The notes below the pieces were generated by a model. The model had not been told where the DNA came from, searched no databases, and was given only the letters and a program-made list of their open reading frames with translations. From assembly GCA_019747095.1 (NCBI GenBank), contig JAIERG010000072.1:1-44052 (forward strand): a stretch of 44,052 nt of DNA, written 5' to 3'. Below, piece by piece: positions 17,144 to 24,958 of this stretch. The stretch comes from Caulobacteraceae bacterium. GTDB taxonomy: Bacteria; Pseudomonadota; Alphaproteobacteria; Caulobacterales; Caulobacteraceae. The position numbers and the translations under genes were made by a program. Position 1 is the first letter of the stretch, and each line of letters starts with the position of its first letter.

Positions 17144-18697
17144 TCAGGTCTTCTTCTTGAACAGGCCCGCGAACAGGGACTTGGATTCGCCCTTGGGGGC
17201 CTTGGCGGTCTTGCCGGGCGCCGCCAGCGCCGGCAGTTCGCGCCGCGAGACGATTTGGGCCAGCAGTTGGAACGCTTCGGCCGCCTTGGACTTGGCACCC
17301 ATGTCCAGGATCATCTGTCCGTTGTTGGCGGCAGCGCCGAACAGCTTGGCATCGAAGGGGATCGACAGGCTGGGATGCACCCCTAACGCTGCGCCAAAAT
17401 CCTTGGCCGAGATTTCCGGCCGACCAGGGACGCCGACCTGGTTCAATACCAGTCGCGGCGGAGCATCGTTTGGACGGCCTGAACGGATCAGGTCGATCAT
17501 GTTCTTCGCATTCCGCAGCGACGCCAGATCGGGCGTCGCAACGACGACCACCTCATCCGCAGCGATCAGGGTGCGGCGCATCCAGCCGGACCAGATGTGC
17601 GGAAGGTCCAACACGACGAACGGGGCCGTGCCGCGGATCTGCGTCGTGACTTCCTCGAACGCCTCGGCGCTGATTTCCCAATCGTTGTCGAGGGTGGCGG
17701 GGGCTGCAAACAGGCTGAGCTTGTCAGTGCAGCGTACCATCATTCGGTCAAGCAGGACCGGGTCCAGGCGATCTGGCTGGCCCAATGCGTCTGCAACCCC
17801 ATTCAGCGGGTCCTGATTGAAGTCGAGGCCCGCCGTACCGAACGGCAGATCGTAGTCGACGATAACGGTGTTGGCGCCGATCTTCTCGGACATCGCATAG
17901 GCGGTGTTATGGGCCACCGAGGACGCGCCAGAACCGCCCCGAGCGCCGACGAAAGCGATCGAACGGCCGACAAACGGCTGGGCCGGGTCGGAAAACAGTC
18001 CGCCAATGGCAGCGATCAACTGAAGGGGTTGAATCGGGGCCACGAGATACTCACTCACGCCGCGCTTCATCAGTTCCCGGAACAGGATGATGTCGTTGGT
18101 CGCACCGATAACGACCACCTTGGTGCCCGCGTCGCAGACCTCCGCAAGGCGATCGACCTGCCAGAGCAGGGTCGCAGGATCCTGTATGCATTCGACGATG
18201 ATCAGGGGCGGTGTGGGCTCCTGACCATAGGCGTCGACAGCGGCTGGAATACCACCTACCCGGATCTGGGTGGTGGCGCGCGCCATGCGGCGATCCTGTC
18301 CGGCGCGCTCGGCAGCCGCCAAGGTATCCTGCCGTTCGGCGAAGACGTGAATGGCGATACGTGGGATCGTGACTTCGTTCTGCAGCCCGCCTGACATCGC
18401 CTGTGGCGCGATCGCGGCCGAAGCCCCGGCGACCAGATCGCCCACGGGGTTGTAGCCGGCTGCCGCGGGCAGTCCGCCCTGGGTTGCCGGCAGTCCCGCC
18501 GGATGGGCCACGACCGAGCCGCCAGGCCCGACGGCCGCATTGGGATCATGGCCGCCCGGGGCGGTGAACTGCAGCGGCTCGCGCGGATTGATATCCCCCG
18601 TCGCTACGGCCGGGGCGGCCGACGGCGCGACGTGCAGTTCGGCATCGAACTCGTCGTCCAGGGGATCATAGGGACGCGAAGCAAACGCATTGGTCAT
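17144..18697 (-). CDS. cpaE: Tad pilus assembly ATPase CpaE/TadZ
   Basis: Membrane-associated MinD/ParA-like ATPase that places the Tad machinery, polar in Caulobacter. The N-terminal 120 residues are low complexity (Pro/Ala/Gly). A receiver-like domain follows (VVVIGATNDIILFRELMKRG), then the ATPase domain starting IAFVGARGGSGASSVAHNTA. In this deviant Walker A the expected first Lys is Arg (ARGG instead of AKGG). The domain continues with IVDYDLPFGTAGLDFNQDP and VVLDLPHIWS. 517 residues, longer than many TadZ because of the N-terminal tail. 6 bases after cpaD. Confidence 0.92.
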   Translation of the reverse strand: MTNAFASRPYDPLDDEFDAELHVAPSAAPAVATGDINPREPLQFTAPGGHDPNAAVGPGGSVVAHPAGLPATQGGLPAAAGYNPVGDLVAGASAAIAPQAMSGGLQNEVTIPRIAIHVFAERQDTLAAAERAGQDRRMARATTQIRVGGIPAAVDAYGQEPTPPLIIVECIQDPATLLWQVDRLAEVCDAGTKVVVIGATNDIILFRELMKRGVSEYLVAPIQPLQLIAAIGGLFSDPAQPFVGRSIAFVGARGGSGASSVAHNTAYAMSEKIGANTVIVDYDLPFGTAGLDFNQDPLNGVADALGQPDRLDPVLLDRMMVRCTDKLSLFAAPATLDNDWEISAEAFEEVTTQIRGTAPFVVLDLPHIWSGWMRRTLIAADEVVVVATPDLASLRNAKNMIDLIRSGRPNDAPPRLVLNQVGVPGRPEISAKDFGAALGVHPSLSIPFDAKLFGAAANNGQMILDMGAKSKAAEAFQLLAQIVSRRELPALAAPGKTAKAPKGESKSLFAGLFKKKT

Positions 18698-18703
18698 CGA
18701 CCG

Positions 18704-19387
18704 TCAGTCCACGGCATCCGAAACCTGGCCGTTCTCGACCAGAACTTCGATGGCGGCCGCCGTTTGTTCACCACGGCGGTATCTGTCCAGCACGACGGCC
18801 CGGCGACCGGCGTCGGGGGGCGTCATAGTGCGCGGCGTAACAATGTCGCGCGGGTTGGCGATCTGGGCCGCCAGGTTCGCATTGACGGCGCAACCAAAGT
18901 TCGCGCTGCCGGCATTCGAGCCTGTGCGCGCAAGATTGGTCCAGGTGGTGCCACAACGCGGAACCGCTGCACGGACTGTGTCGAAACCGACCAGAACCGG
19001 CGCGCGGGGATCAGGCGCGAGGTAGGTCACGACCTGCACCTGGTGACCCGGTACTCCCAGCGACTCCAGGGCGTTCCTGACGCTCCAGGCCATTTCGCCC
19101 GAGACCGCGTCGTTGCCGGACGGGACTTCGACCCTGAGGACCGGAGCTCCCTCGGCCGAGAAGCGATAGGCGAACTCCTGAAGCGCGCGGTTCTGGGTGG
19201 CCGATGGGCCGGTTTCATGAACCGCAAGGGCGATCCGTTCGATCCCGGGCTCGACCGCGAGGGCAAACCGGGACGTCGGCGTCAGCGGCGCCGGGCCGGC
19301 TCCTTCAGCGGGAAGGCCCATGCAGGCCGACAGGGTCAGCAGGGAAGCAAAAGCAATGGACAGGGTACGGATCATCGCGGCGCTCAT
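18704..19387 (-). CDS. cpaD: Tad pilus lipoprotein CpaD
   Basis: Outer-membrane lipoprotein of the Tad system, thought to help the CpaC secretin assemble. A lipoprotein signal ends LTLSAC with Cys about residue 22. The body has the CpaD-typical region CGTTWTNLARTGSNAGSANFG followed by CAVNANLAAQIANPRD. I take the ATG at 19387, whose ATGA overlaps the cpaC stop and implies translational coupling; an internal ATG at 19375 (MIRTLSIAFAS) would give a more compact signal peptide. 227 residues. Confidence 0.9.
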   Translation of the reverse strand: MSAAMIRTLSIAFASLLTLSACMGLPAEGAGPAPLTPTSRFALAVEPGIERIALAVHETGPSATQNRALQEFAYRFSAEGAPVLRVEVPSGNDAVSGEMAWSVRNALESLGVPGHQVQVVTYLAPDPRAPVLVGFDTVRAAVPRCGTTWTNLARTGSNAGSANFGCAVNANLAAQIANPRDIVTPRTMTPPDAGRRAVVLDRYRRGEQTAAAIEVLVENGQVSDAVD

Positions 19388-21174
19388 TCGATCACATAAC
19401 CGACTGGACCCGACCACGCCGGGGCCGTGGTCGCACCCGGAGCCGGTGAACCGTAGGCCTGATTCAGCTGGCCGAAGAAAATGGTCTGGGCGTCGCTGGC
19501 GATGCGAAGGCCATCTGCAGGGGTCTGCATCATGCCCGGCGAAACGGGGTTGACGATGAACGGCTCGACCATGACCACCAGTTCCGTCTCTCCGGACAGG
19601 TAGTCGCGCGAGCGGAACAGCTGACCCAGCACGGGCAGCCCCCCGAGACCCGGCAAGCTGTCGATCGCCTGGCGGCTGGTTTCCTGCAACAGTCCGGCGA
19701 TCATCATCGATCCACCCGACGGGATTTCGACCGTATTCTGAACCCGCCGGACGTTCAGACCCGCGATGGCCAGTGCGCCTGTAGTACCTGCACCCAGTGT
19801 GATGCCGCCCGTCTGGGTCAGTTCCGACACCTCGGCGGAAATCTGCAGATTGATGCGCCCCTCAGACAGAACTACCGGCCGGAAGGCCAGGCTGACGCCG
19901 TAAGGTTTGAACTCGATGGTGACGTTGCCGTCGCGGTCACGGCCGGTCGGCACAGGATATTCCCCGCCGGCGAGGAAGCTGGCGCTCTCGCCATTGACGC
20001 TGGTCAGGTTGGGCTCGGCAAGGGTGCGGACCAGACCGACCCGCTCGAACGCCTGCAGACAGGCGCTGGCATTGGTTCCGGTCACCGCGCGATAGGCGCT
20101 GGAGACCACGTTCTCGACCACATTGGACAGGGCGTTGCCTGACTGGGTCTGCAACAGAGACGTCACCGTGTTGACGAAGTTGTTGACCGCGTTCGTGCCC
20201 GAAATGGTCTCGAGGTTGAAGCTTTCAGGCTCGGTGATGGTCGTTCCGGTAAGGGTCGTCGTATTGCCGTTGAAGTCGGTGACGGTGACCGAGCCGGGAT
20301 TGGCCGATGAGAAGGAGATCCGCCGACCATCGAGCGTGGTGATGGTGGTGCCCGTCTCCGTTGTCGTCACTCCGGTGACTGTGTTCCCGAGGTTCGAGCT
20401 CGAAGTCGTCGTGTTTCCGGTCGTCGTCCGGGTCAGGTTGTCCGTCGCGATCCCGCGGTTCTCGTTGTAACAGGCCCCGGCACCACCCAGCGCCGTGCCA
20501 TTGACGCTGTAGGTGTTGTCTCGGCCAAACCCGACCGACTGCAGTCCGTTGTTGAACACGACATCCGACGACAGGCCCAGCTGCTTGATGGCGTTACGCT
20601 GCACTTCGACGATCCGAACGCGGAGCGTCACTTGGTCAGAGGCCGCAATGGTGGTGAGGTTGAGCACCTTTTCAGGAGCGGAGACGAAGGCCCGGGCGAC
20701 CGAGGCCACACGCTCGGATTCAGCGGCGCTTGTGACCATGCCGGTCAGGATGATGCTGTCGTTGACGGCTTCCGCCCGAACCTGGGACCCAGGCGCGACG
20801 CGGCTCAGCGTGTCCTGCAACGCAGAAACGCCGGCATCCACGCGGACACGCAATGTCAGGATGGCGCGACCGGCGGCGTCCAGGAACACCGCATCGGTCT
20901 CGCCCGGTGCAATACCGATCACCGTGATCCGGCGCGGCGAATGAACGTTGGCCTCAGCGACCGCCGGGTTGGACACGATGACGTCGCGGGCGTCGGCAGG
21001 CAGGTCCACCGCGAAAGAGGTGCCGCGCGGCAGATTGATCAGGCGCGGCCCGGACCCCGCCGACACGGTCTGGCTTGAGCCGTAGGTCTGGGAAAGTGCC
21101 GGGGTGGCGATCGGAGCGGCCGCCGTCAGCACGGCGCAGGTCAGCGCGACCAGGGGCTTGATGGAGATGGACAT
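19384..21174 (-). CDS. cpaC: Tad pilus outer-membrane secretin CpaC (RcpA)
   Basis: Forms the outer-membrane channel of the Flp pilus. A signal peptide ending ATPALSQ is followed by the pilus-formation N domain (LINLPRGTSFAVDLPADARD, about 45-110) and a BON-like domain (VSALQDTLSRVAPGSQVRAE). A Thr/Asn/Ser-rich insertion follows (about 240-355). The secretin domain includes LTSVNGESASFLAGGEYPVP, VEIPSGGSMMIAGLLQE and ETELVVMVEPFIVNP. The ATG at 21174 has GAGGG 6 bases upstream and is preferred to the ATG at 21186, which overlaps the cpaB stop as ATGA. 596 residues, long for the family because of the insertion. Confidence 0.93.
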   Translation of the reverse strand: MSISIKPLVALTCAVLTAAAPIATPALSQTYGSSQTVSAGSGPRLINLPRGTSFAVDLPADARDVIVSNPAVAEANVHSPRRITVIGIAPGETDAVFLDAAGRAILTLRVRVDAGVSALQDTLSRVAPGSQVRAEAVNDSIILTGMVTSAAESERVASVARAFVSAPEKVLNLTTIAASDQVTLRVRIVEVQRNAIKQLGLSSDVVFNNGLQSVGFGRDNTYSVNGTALGGAGACYNENRGIATDNLTRTTTGNTTTSSSNLGNTVTGVTTTETGTTITTLDGRRISFSSANPGSVTVTDFNGNTTTLTGTTITEPESFNLETISGTNAVNNFVNTVTSLLQTQSGNALSNVVENVVSSAYRAVTGTNASACLQAFERVGLVRTLAEPNLTSVNGESASFLAGGEYPVPTGRDRDGNVTIEFKPYGVSLAFRPVVLSEGRINLQISAEVSELTQTGGITLGAGTTGALAIAGLNVRRVQNTVEIPSGGSMMIAGLLQETSRQAIDSLPGLGGLPVLGQLFRSRDYLSGETELVVMVEPFIVNPVSPGMMQTPADGLRIASDAQTIFFGQLNQAYGSPAPGATTAPAWSGPVGYVIE

Positions 21175-21182
21175 GGGTGCCC

Positions 21183-22115
21183 TCATTGGACGGTCACCGT
21201 TTCTGCTTCACCGCCCCGGTACACCCGGATCGAGGTGGTCTGGGGCGTGGCGCGGGCGCGAGGCAGGTTCTGAACCCGGCCAGAGGGACCCGCAGTATCC
21301 GCATAGGAGCGAAGGACCAGCGACAGGGTGCCGGCCGCCTTTGCCAGCGCCAGGGCCTCGGCATCGCTGGGAGCGAGTTCGAGGGTTGCAGTGGCACCAA
21401 CCACCGCCTGTTGATCATCCTCGGCGCGGGTCGACTGATCGACTGCCAGAACCTTCACATTCTGAAGGACCGTGGAACTGGCGTACCGGGTCTGACCGCC
21501 GCCCTCGCCGTTGTCCGCCAGTTCCACGGTGACCAGAACGTCGACGCGGTCACCGGGAAGGATGAAGCCGCCCGCAGCTGTCTCGACCGACACGCCGATC
21601 GACATGGCCCGCATTCCGGGTTCCAGATAGGCGGCCATGTATCCGCTGTCGCCGGCGCGGACGATCTTGCGTGCGACGATCGGCTCTCCGGCGAGAATCG
21701 GTTCGCGTACGACCGAGCCAAAATAGTCTGCCTCAGCCCCGCCGGTCGCCAGTTCTGTCGCCGCCCGTGCGACGCGGGCGACCGCGCCTTCTCCATCGGC
21801 CTTGTCCTCGTCGGCTTTTTCCTCAGCGCCTTCGGCTTCCAAGGGCTGGGGAACGGGAACCGAACCGTCGGTGATGAAGGCGGGATTGACCTCGGCAGCG
21901 GGCCAGTCCTTCCACTCCAGATCGGCGTCGGTCAGGCGCTGACCGGGCGCGAGGTCGCGGGCGGCGACCAGAACCTTGGCCATCGGGGCGGTCGGCTCAG
22001 CTGATGCGGTGGCCACGGCTTCACCCGAGGACGAACCCATAGCGCGCACCACAAGCGCAAGGCCAATGGCCGAGACGGCGGCGATACAGATGACGGCGAT
22101 CCGTGCGGGCTTCAT
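21183..22115 (-). CDS. cpaB: Flp pilus assembly protein CpaB (RcpC)
   Basis: Periplasmic component with an N-terminal anchor (IAVICIAAVSAIGLALVVRA) and a SAF domain (VLVAARDLAPGQRLTDADLE, about 47-80) that may bind peptidoglycan. The RcpC/CpaB middle domain is seen as ILAGEPIVARKIV and FILPGDRVDVLVTVE. An acidic linker (EEKADEDKADGEG) interrupts the SAF region. 310 residues. GGAGA lies 7 bases before the ATG. A 152-bp gap separates it from cpaA and holds two GTTAAC motifs, so it may have its own promoter. Confidence 0.93.
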   Translation of the reverse strand: MKPARIAVICIAAVSAIGLALVVRAMGSSSGEAVATASAEPTAPMAKVLVAARDLAPGQRLTDADLEWKDWPAAEVNPAFITDGSVPVPQPLEAEGAEEKADEDKADGEGAVARVARAATELATGGAEADYFGSVVREPILAGEPIVARKIVRAGDSGYMAAYLEPGMRAMSIGVSVETAAGGFILPGDRVDVLVTVELADNGEGGGQTRYASSTVLQNVKVLAVDQSTRAEDDQQAVVGATATLELAPSDAEALALAKAAGTLSLVLRSYADTAGPSGRVQNLPRARATPQTTSIRVYRGGEAETVTVQ

Positions 22116-22167
22116 CGTGGGTCTCCGGCGCGACCGGACGCACGACTCAAGGTGCGGGCGGCCTGCC

Positions 22168-22196
22168 GTTAACGACCATGCCGGTGCCGGGTTAAC
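22168..22196. promoter_or_regulatory. Two GTTAAC motifs upstream of cpaB (CtrA-like half-sites)
   Basis: GTTAAC occurs at 22168-22173 and 22191-22196, start to start 23 bases (about two helical turns), 53-81 bases before the cpaB ATG. TTAAC is the CtrA half-site core, but the canonical TTAA-N7-TTAA spacing is not met. The motif is seen; the regulator is a guess. Confidence 0.3.
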
Positions 22197-22267
22197 GGGG
22201 ACCTAAGCGCCGCAGGCTCTGGAGGAGACCTCATTACCTTTCCAGGAGCCCCGGCACGGTCGCGCGG

Positions 22268-22780
22268 TCAGGCCCCGAAGGCGCGGGCGATCAGAAGGCT
22301 TGATGGATAGGCCATCAGGACGCCTCCGCAGATGGCGACACCATAAGGAATATCGCCCTTGGGCTGGAACAGGGTCGAGACCCACGCCGGAGCACCGGCG
22401 ATATAGGGCTGGGCCACGGTGCGCCCCAGAATCAAGATCAAGCTGAAGGCACCACCGAGGATGGCAGTCCAGATCAGAAAGGGCATCAGGGCCGAAGTTC
22501 CCAGCCACATGCCGGCTGCCGCCATCAGCTTGGCGTCACCTCCGCCGACAACTCGCAGCGCGAACAGCACCATACCCGCGATCAGCACCACAACACCAAT
22601 GCCGAAATGCAGGCCAACCTCGAGGGGCGAAAGGCCAGCCGCAAATGCCGCCGGGAAGAAGGCCACGATGAGGGATGCCGAGATCCAGTTCGGGATCTTC
22701 ATCCGCGTCAAGTCCGTCAGGGCCGCGATCACGACCAAAACGGGCAGGGGGGCGAGCAGCAGCGACGTCAGCATGTCCAT
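22268..22780 (-). CDS. cpaA: Prepilin peptidase CpaA/TadV
   Basis: Inner-membrane aspartic peptidase that cleaves the leader from the Flp pilin and TadE/TadG pseudopilins. The two catalytic aspartates sit in ALTDLTRMKIPNW (about residue 22) and the GxGD-type motif VVGGGDAKLMAA (about residue 76). 170 residues with about five to six helices; this short form lacks the N-methylation domain, as usual for TadV. Two start codons are possible (22780, or 22774 two codons in). It lies 144 bases downstream of pilA, behind the pilA terminator. Confidence 0.93.
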   Translation of the reverse strand: MDMLTSLLLAPLPVLVVIAALTDLTRMKIPNWISASLIVAFFPAAFAAGLSPLEVGLHFGIGVVVLIAGMVLFALRVVGGGDAKLMAAAGMWLGTSALMPFLIWTAILGGAFSLILILGRTVAQPYIAGAPAWVSTLFQPKGDIPYGVAICGGVLMAYPSSLLIARAFGA

Positions 22781-22861
22781 GGCCCAATCATGCCCCAGAG
22801 TAGGTTAAGGCGAGGTTCGCCGCGTTCGAGCGTTTGGCAGAGCGCCGAGCGATAGCCCCTC

Positions 22862-22901
22862 TCGCAAAGCAATGGGGCCGGAGCGTTTCCGCTCCGGCCC
22901 C
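22862..22901 (-). terminator. Terminator or attenuator after pilA
   Basis: A perfect 12-bp stem, GGGGCCGGAGCG / CGCTCCGGCCCC with a 4-base loop, ends 23 bases after the pilA stop. On the minus strand it is followed by ATTGCTTTGCG, a weak T tail. It would let the abundant pilin mRNA end here, with partial read-through into cpaA. Confidence 0.7.
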
Positions 22902-22924
22902 TGAGGCTTCAGACGTTCAGGCGA

Positions 22925-23092
22925 TTAGATCGCCAGGCCATCCGCGATGGCGTTGAAGACGGCCTCAAGGCGCGTGCCGACCAGGCCGACGGCGGTGATG
23001 ATCAGGACCGCGATGAGGGCGGCGATCAGGCCGTACTCGATGGCAGTGGCGCCCGACTCGTCTTTGACGAACTTCTTGATGAACTGGGTCAT
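22925..23092 (-). CDS. pilA: Flp/Fap-type pilin PilA
   Basis: The 55-residue major pilin subunit of the Tad pilus. A short basic leader MTQFIKKFVKDESG precedes the cleavage point, followed by ATAIEYGLIAALIAVLII. This Flp motif has the invariant Glu-Tyr pair at positions 5-6 of the mature protein. The C-terminus, TRLEAVFNAIADGLAI, resembles Caulobacter PilA. The start is the ATG at 23092 with GAGGAAG just upstream; the ORF track begins 30 codons earlier. First gene of the pilA-cpaA-F-tadBC cluster and followed by a strong hairpin. Confidence 0.95.
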   Translation of the reverse strand: MTQFIKKFVKDESGATAIEYGLIAALIAVLIITAVGLVGTRLEAVFNAIADGLAI

Positions 23093-23457
23093 GTGACTTC
23101 CTCTCAGGTAAAATGGCTTAGCGAGCAACGATGGCTGGGAGGCTCCGGTCGCCCGCTTGTCCCCCAAACGCAGGGTGACCATGCGCCCCCATCGGTTAAG
23201 GTCACGTCAGAGGGCGTGGTTACCGCGCTATTCACCTTGAGAATTTTTCGAACTGGCCCGCCGCACGGCTCGACACCTTATATAGGGACGAAAAACTGGC
23301 TTCGTTTGATAGTATTCGTGAAATGAATGCTTGATTGCGCATTAACCGTCGTTGACAAACCGTCGCCGCCAGAGCCGGGTTTCAGGATTTGTAGAGGTTT
23401 CCACCCGATCCTTCCGGCTCGCCTCGCGCGCCTGCGAGAAAGACCGAGGATCTGCTC
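23093..23457. promoter_or_regulatory. 365-bp intergenic control region between pilA and the divergent TadE/TadG operon
   Basis: The longest gene-free stretch in the window. It is richer in A and T than its surroundings (for example GAATTTTTCG and TTATATAGGG). TTAACC, the CtrA half-site core, occurs on the minus strand at 23194-23199 about 100 bases before pilA, and on the plus strand at 23342-23347 about 110 bases before the gene at 23458. TTGACA at 23352 could be a -35 box for the plus-strand operon, though no good -10 follows. I found no sigma-54 type GG-N10-GC element. Direct CtrA control of pilA is known in Caulobacter; here it is inferred. Confidence 0.45.
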
Positions 23458-23862
23458 ATGGCTGGATTTCCTGCCCGCACCCTTTCCGCCTTTGCGGCCG
23501 CCGCCCTGCTCGCTGCCGCCGGCGCAGCTCAGGCCCAGTCCCTGAACGTCGAGATCGACCGCTCCAGCCGCATAAGCCTTCGCGGCCCGGCGGCGTCTGT
23601 GATCGTCGGCAATCCCGACATCGCCGACGTCACGGTCGTGGACGCGACCACGCTGTACGTTACAGGCAAGGGATACGGCGTGACCGAAGTTGTTGCCGTG
23701 GATGCTCTCGGCCGTACGCTCTACCAGGGCGAGGTCATCGTGACAGGCGGTTCGACCGGCTCGGTCCGCGTCTGGCGGGGAGCCCAGGCCACGGAAATGG
23801 CCTGCGCTGCCTCCTGCTCGCCATCGGTGCGCAACACCGGTGCCGCCTCACCAACACCCTGA
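23458..23862 (+). CDS. Stand-alone pilus-formation/secretin N-domain protein
   Basis: A 134-residue exported protein. The signal peptide ends GAAQAQS. One domain follows, SSRISLRGPAASVIVGNPDI to EVVAVDALGRTLYQGEV, matching the N-terminal 'pilus formation' domain also found in CpaC, but with no secretin channel domain after it. The C-terminal tail carries two Cys (ATEMACAASCSPS). It is the first gene of a plus-strand operon with two TadE/TadG-type genes, divergent from pilA. This suggests an accessory periplasmic part of the Tad machine that may pack against CpaC. Confidence 0.85.
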   Translation: MAGFPARTLSAFAAAALLAAAGAAQAQSLNVEIDRSSRISLRGPAASVIVGNPDIADVTVVDATTLYVTGKGYGVTEVVAVDALGRTLYQGEVIVTGGSTGSVRVWRGAQATEMACAASCSPSVRNTGAASPTP

Positions 23863-23873
23863 GCGTCACCCAA

Positions 23874-24407
23874 ATGTCGAGGCGCATGCGCTGGCAGGGC
23901 CTGTTCCGTCGCCGTCCGCGTCGCGAGGGCGCGGCGGCGGTCGAGTTCGCCATCGTCGCCGTACCCTTCTTCTTCGTGATCTTCGCGGTGTTGGAGCTGG
24001 GCGTCATCTTCCTTGTGGACTCGACGCTGGAGGCTGCGGTCCAGCAGGCCACCCGGTTGGTACGCACTGGCCAGGCCCAGGGTGGAGCCATGACGGCCGC
24101 CCAGTTTCGGACGGCCATGTGCGGTTCCATGAACGTGTTCGAAGGCGATTGCCAAGCGCGCGCCGTTGTCGATGTTCGTCCGATCCCTCAGTTCCGCAAT
24201 CCCAATCCGCCAAACCCAATCGTCGACGGCGAGTTCGATCCGGACCAGACGGACTTCGATCCAGGCGACGCAGGCGATCTGATGCTGGTCCGGGTCTGGT
24301 ATCAGCAGCCTGTGGTCACGCCCATGCTGTCGAACGCCCTGACGCGGCTCGAATCCGGCGACGCCCTGATCACCGTCACCACTGCCTTCCGCAACGAGCC
24401 CTTCTGA
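23874..24407 (+). CDS. tadE: TadE-family pseudopilin
   Basis: A 177-residue minor pilin-like protein. A basic N-terminus (MSRRMRWQGLFRRRPRREG) precedes AAAVEFAIVAVPFFFVIFAV, the TadE motif with the cleavage point before the hydrophobic helix and Glu at mature position 5. The rest is a small periplasmic domain with two Cys (AMCGSMNVFEGDCQ) that could form a disulfide. The ATG at 23874 lies 11 bases after the previous stop; an alternative ATG is at 23886. The stop TGA shares its A with the next start (TGATG). The ORF track lists this gene inside a longer ORF starting at 23352. Confidence 0.9.
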   Translation: MSRRMRWQGLFRRRPRREGAAAVEFAIVAVPFFFVIFAVLELGVIFLVDSTLEAAVQQATRLVRTGQAQGGAMTAAQFRTAMCGSMNVFEGDCQARAVVDVRPIPQFRNPNPPNPIVDGEFDPDQTDFDPGDAGDLMLVRVWYQQPVVTPMLSNALTRLESGDALITVTTAFRNEPF

Positions 24408-24958
24408 TGATGCGCTCGTCCGCCAGCCTGATCCGGTCCTTCGCGGCGCGCTTCATTCGCAATGCCGATGGCGTCGCCGCAGTGGAGTTCGCCCTCGTCG
24501 TCCCGGTCCTGATCGTCTGCTACTTCGGTCTCGCAGAGTTCTGTCAGGCCTACATGGCCCAGAAGCGTGCCCAGCACACCACGTCCCAAATCGCGGACAT
24601 GGTTGCTCGCGCGCCGGACACGAGCCGGGCCGAGCTCGACGCCATCTTCGACGTCGGCTCCCTGATCATGCAGCCGTTTCCGGAGGCCGGTCTTTCGATC
24701 CGGGTCACCAGCATCACACGCGGCACCGACGGCGTGGCCCGCGTCGACTGGAGCCGGGCGCGTGGAATGACTGGCCTTTCGGGGGTTCAGACCGTCCCGG
24801 CGGGCCTGATTGCCAATGGCGAGACCATCATCATGAGCGAGACGCGTTACGCGTTCGATTCGGCCATGGACCGACTGCTGCCAGGTCTGACGAATTTCAA
24901 TGGCCGCTACTACCTCCGGCCGCGGCTCTCTGATCGCTTGCCCTGCACGGACTGCTAG
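24407..24958 (+). CDS. TadG/TadE-family pseudopilin
   Basis: A 183-residue second pseudopilin. Basic start MMRSSASLIRSFAARFIRNA, then DGVAAVEFALVVPVLIVCYF with the TadE-type cleavage region and helix, then a periplasmic domain ending in Cys (LPCTDC). Its ATG overlaps the preceding stop by one base, so it is translationally coupled to tadE. The stop TAG shares a CTAG with the stop of the convergent pabB. It is shorter than full TadG proteins (no visible vWA domain), so TadE-like or TadF-like is equally fair. Confidence 0.88.
   Translation: MMRSSASLIRSFAARFIRNADGVAAVEFALVVPVLIVCYFGLAEFCQAYMAQKRAQHTTSQIADMVARAPDTSRAELDAIFDVGSLIMQPFPEAGLSIRVTSITRGTDGVARVDWSRARGMTGLSGVQTVPAGLIANGETIIMSETRYAFDSAMDRLLPGLTNFNGRYYLRPRLSDRLPCTDC

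Noticed and set aside
20120-20944. Plus-strand ORFs across cpaC
   Set aside because: Short shadow ORFs produced by the Thr-rich insertion and the secretin gene on the other strand.
23093-23457. Sigma-54 promoter for pilA
   Set aside because: I looked for a GG-N10-GC element on both strands and found none with acceptable match and spacing.
23352-23873. Upstream extension of the tadE ORF
   Set aside because: Overlaps the secretin N-domain gene in another frame and lacks homology; tadE starts at 23874.
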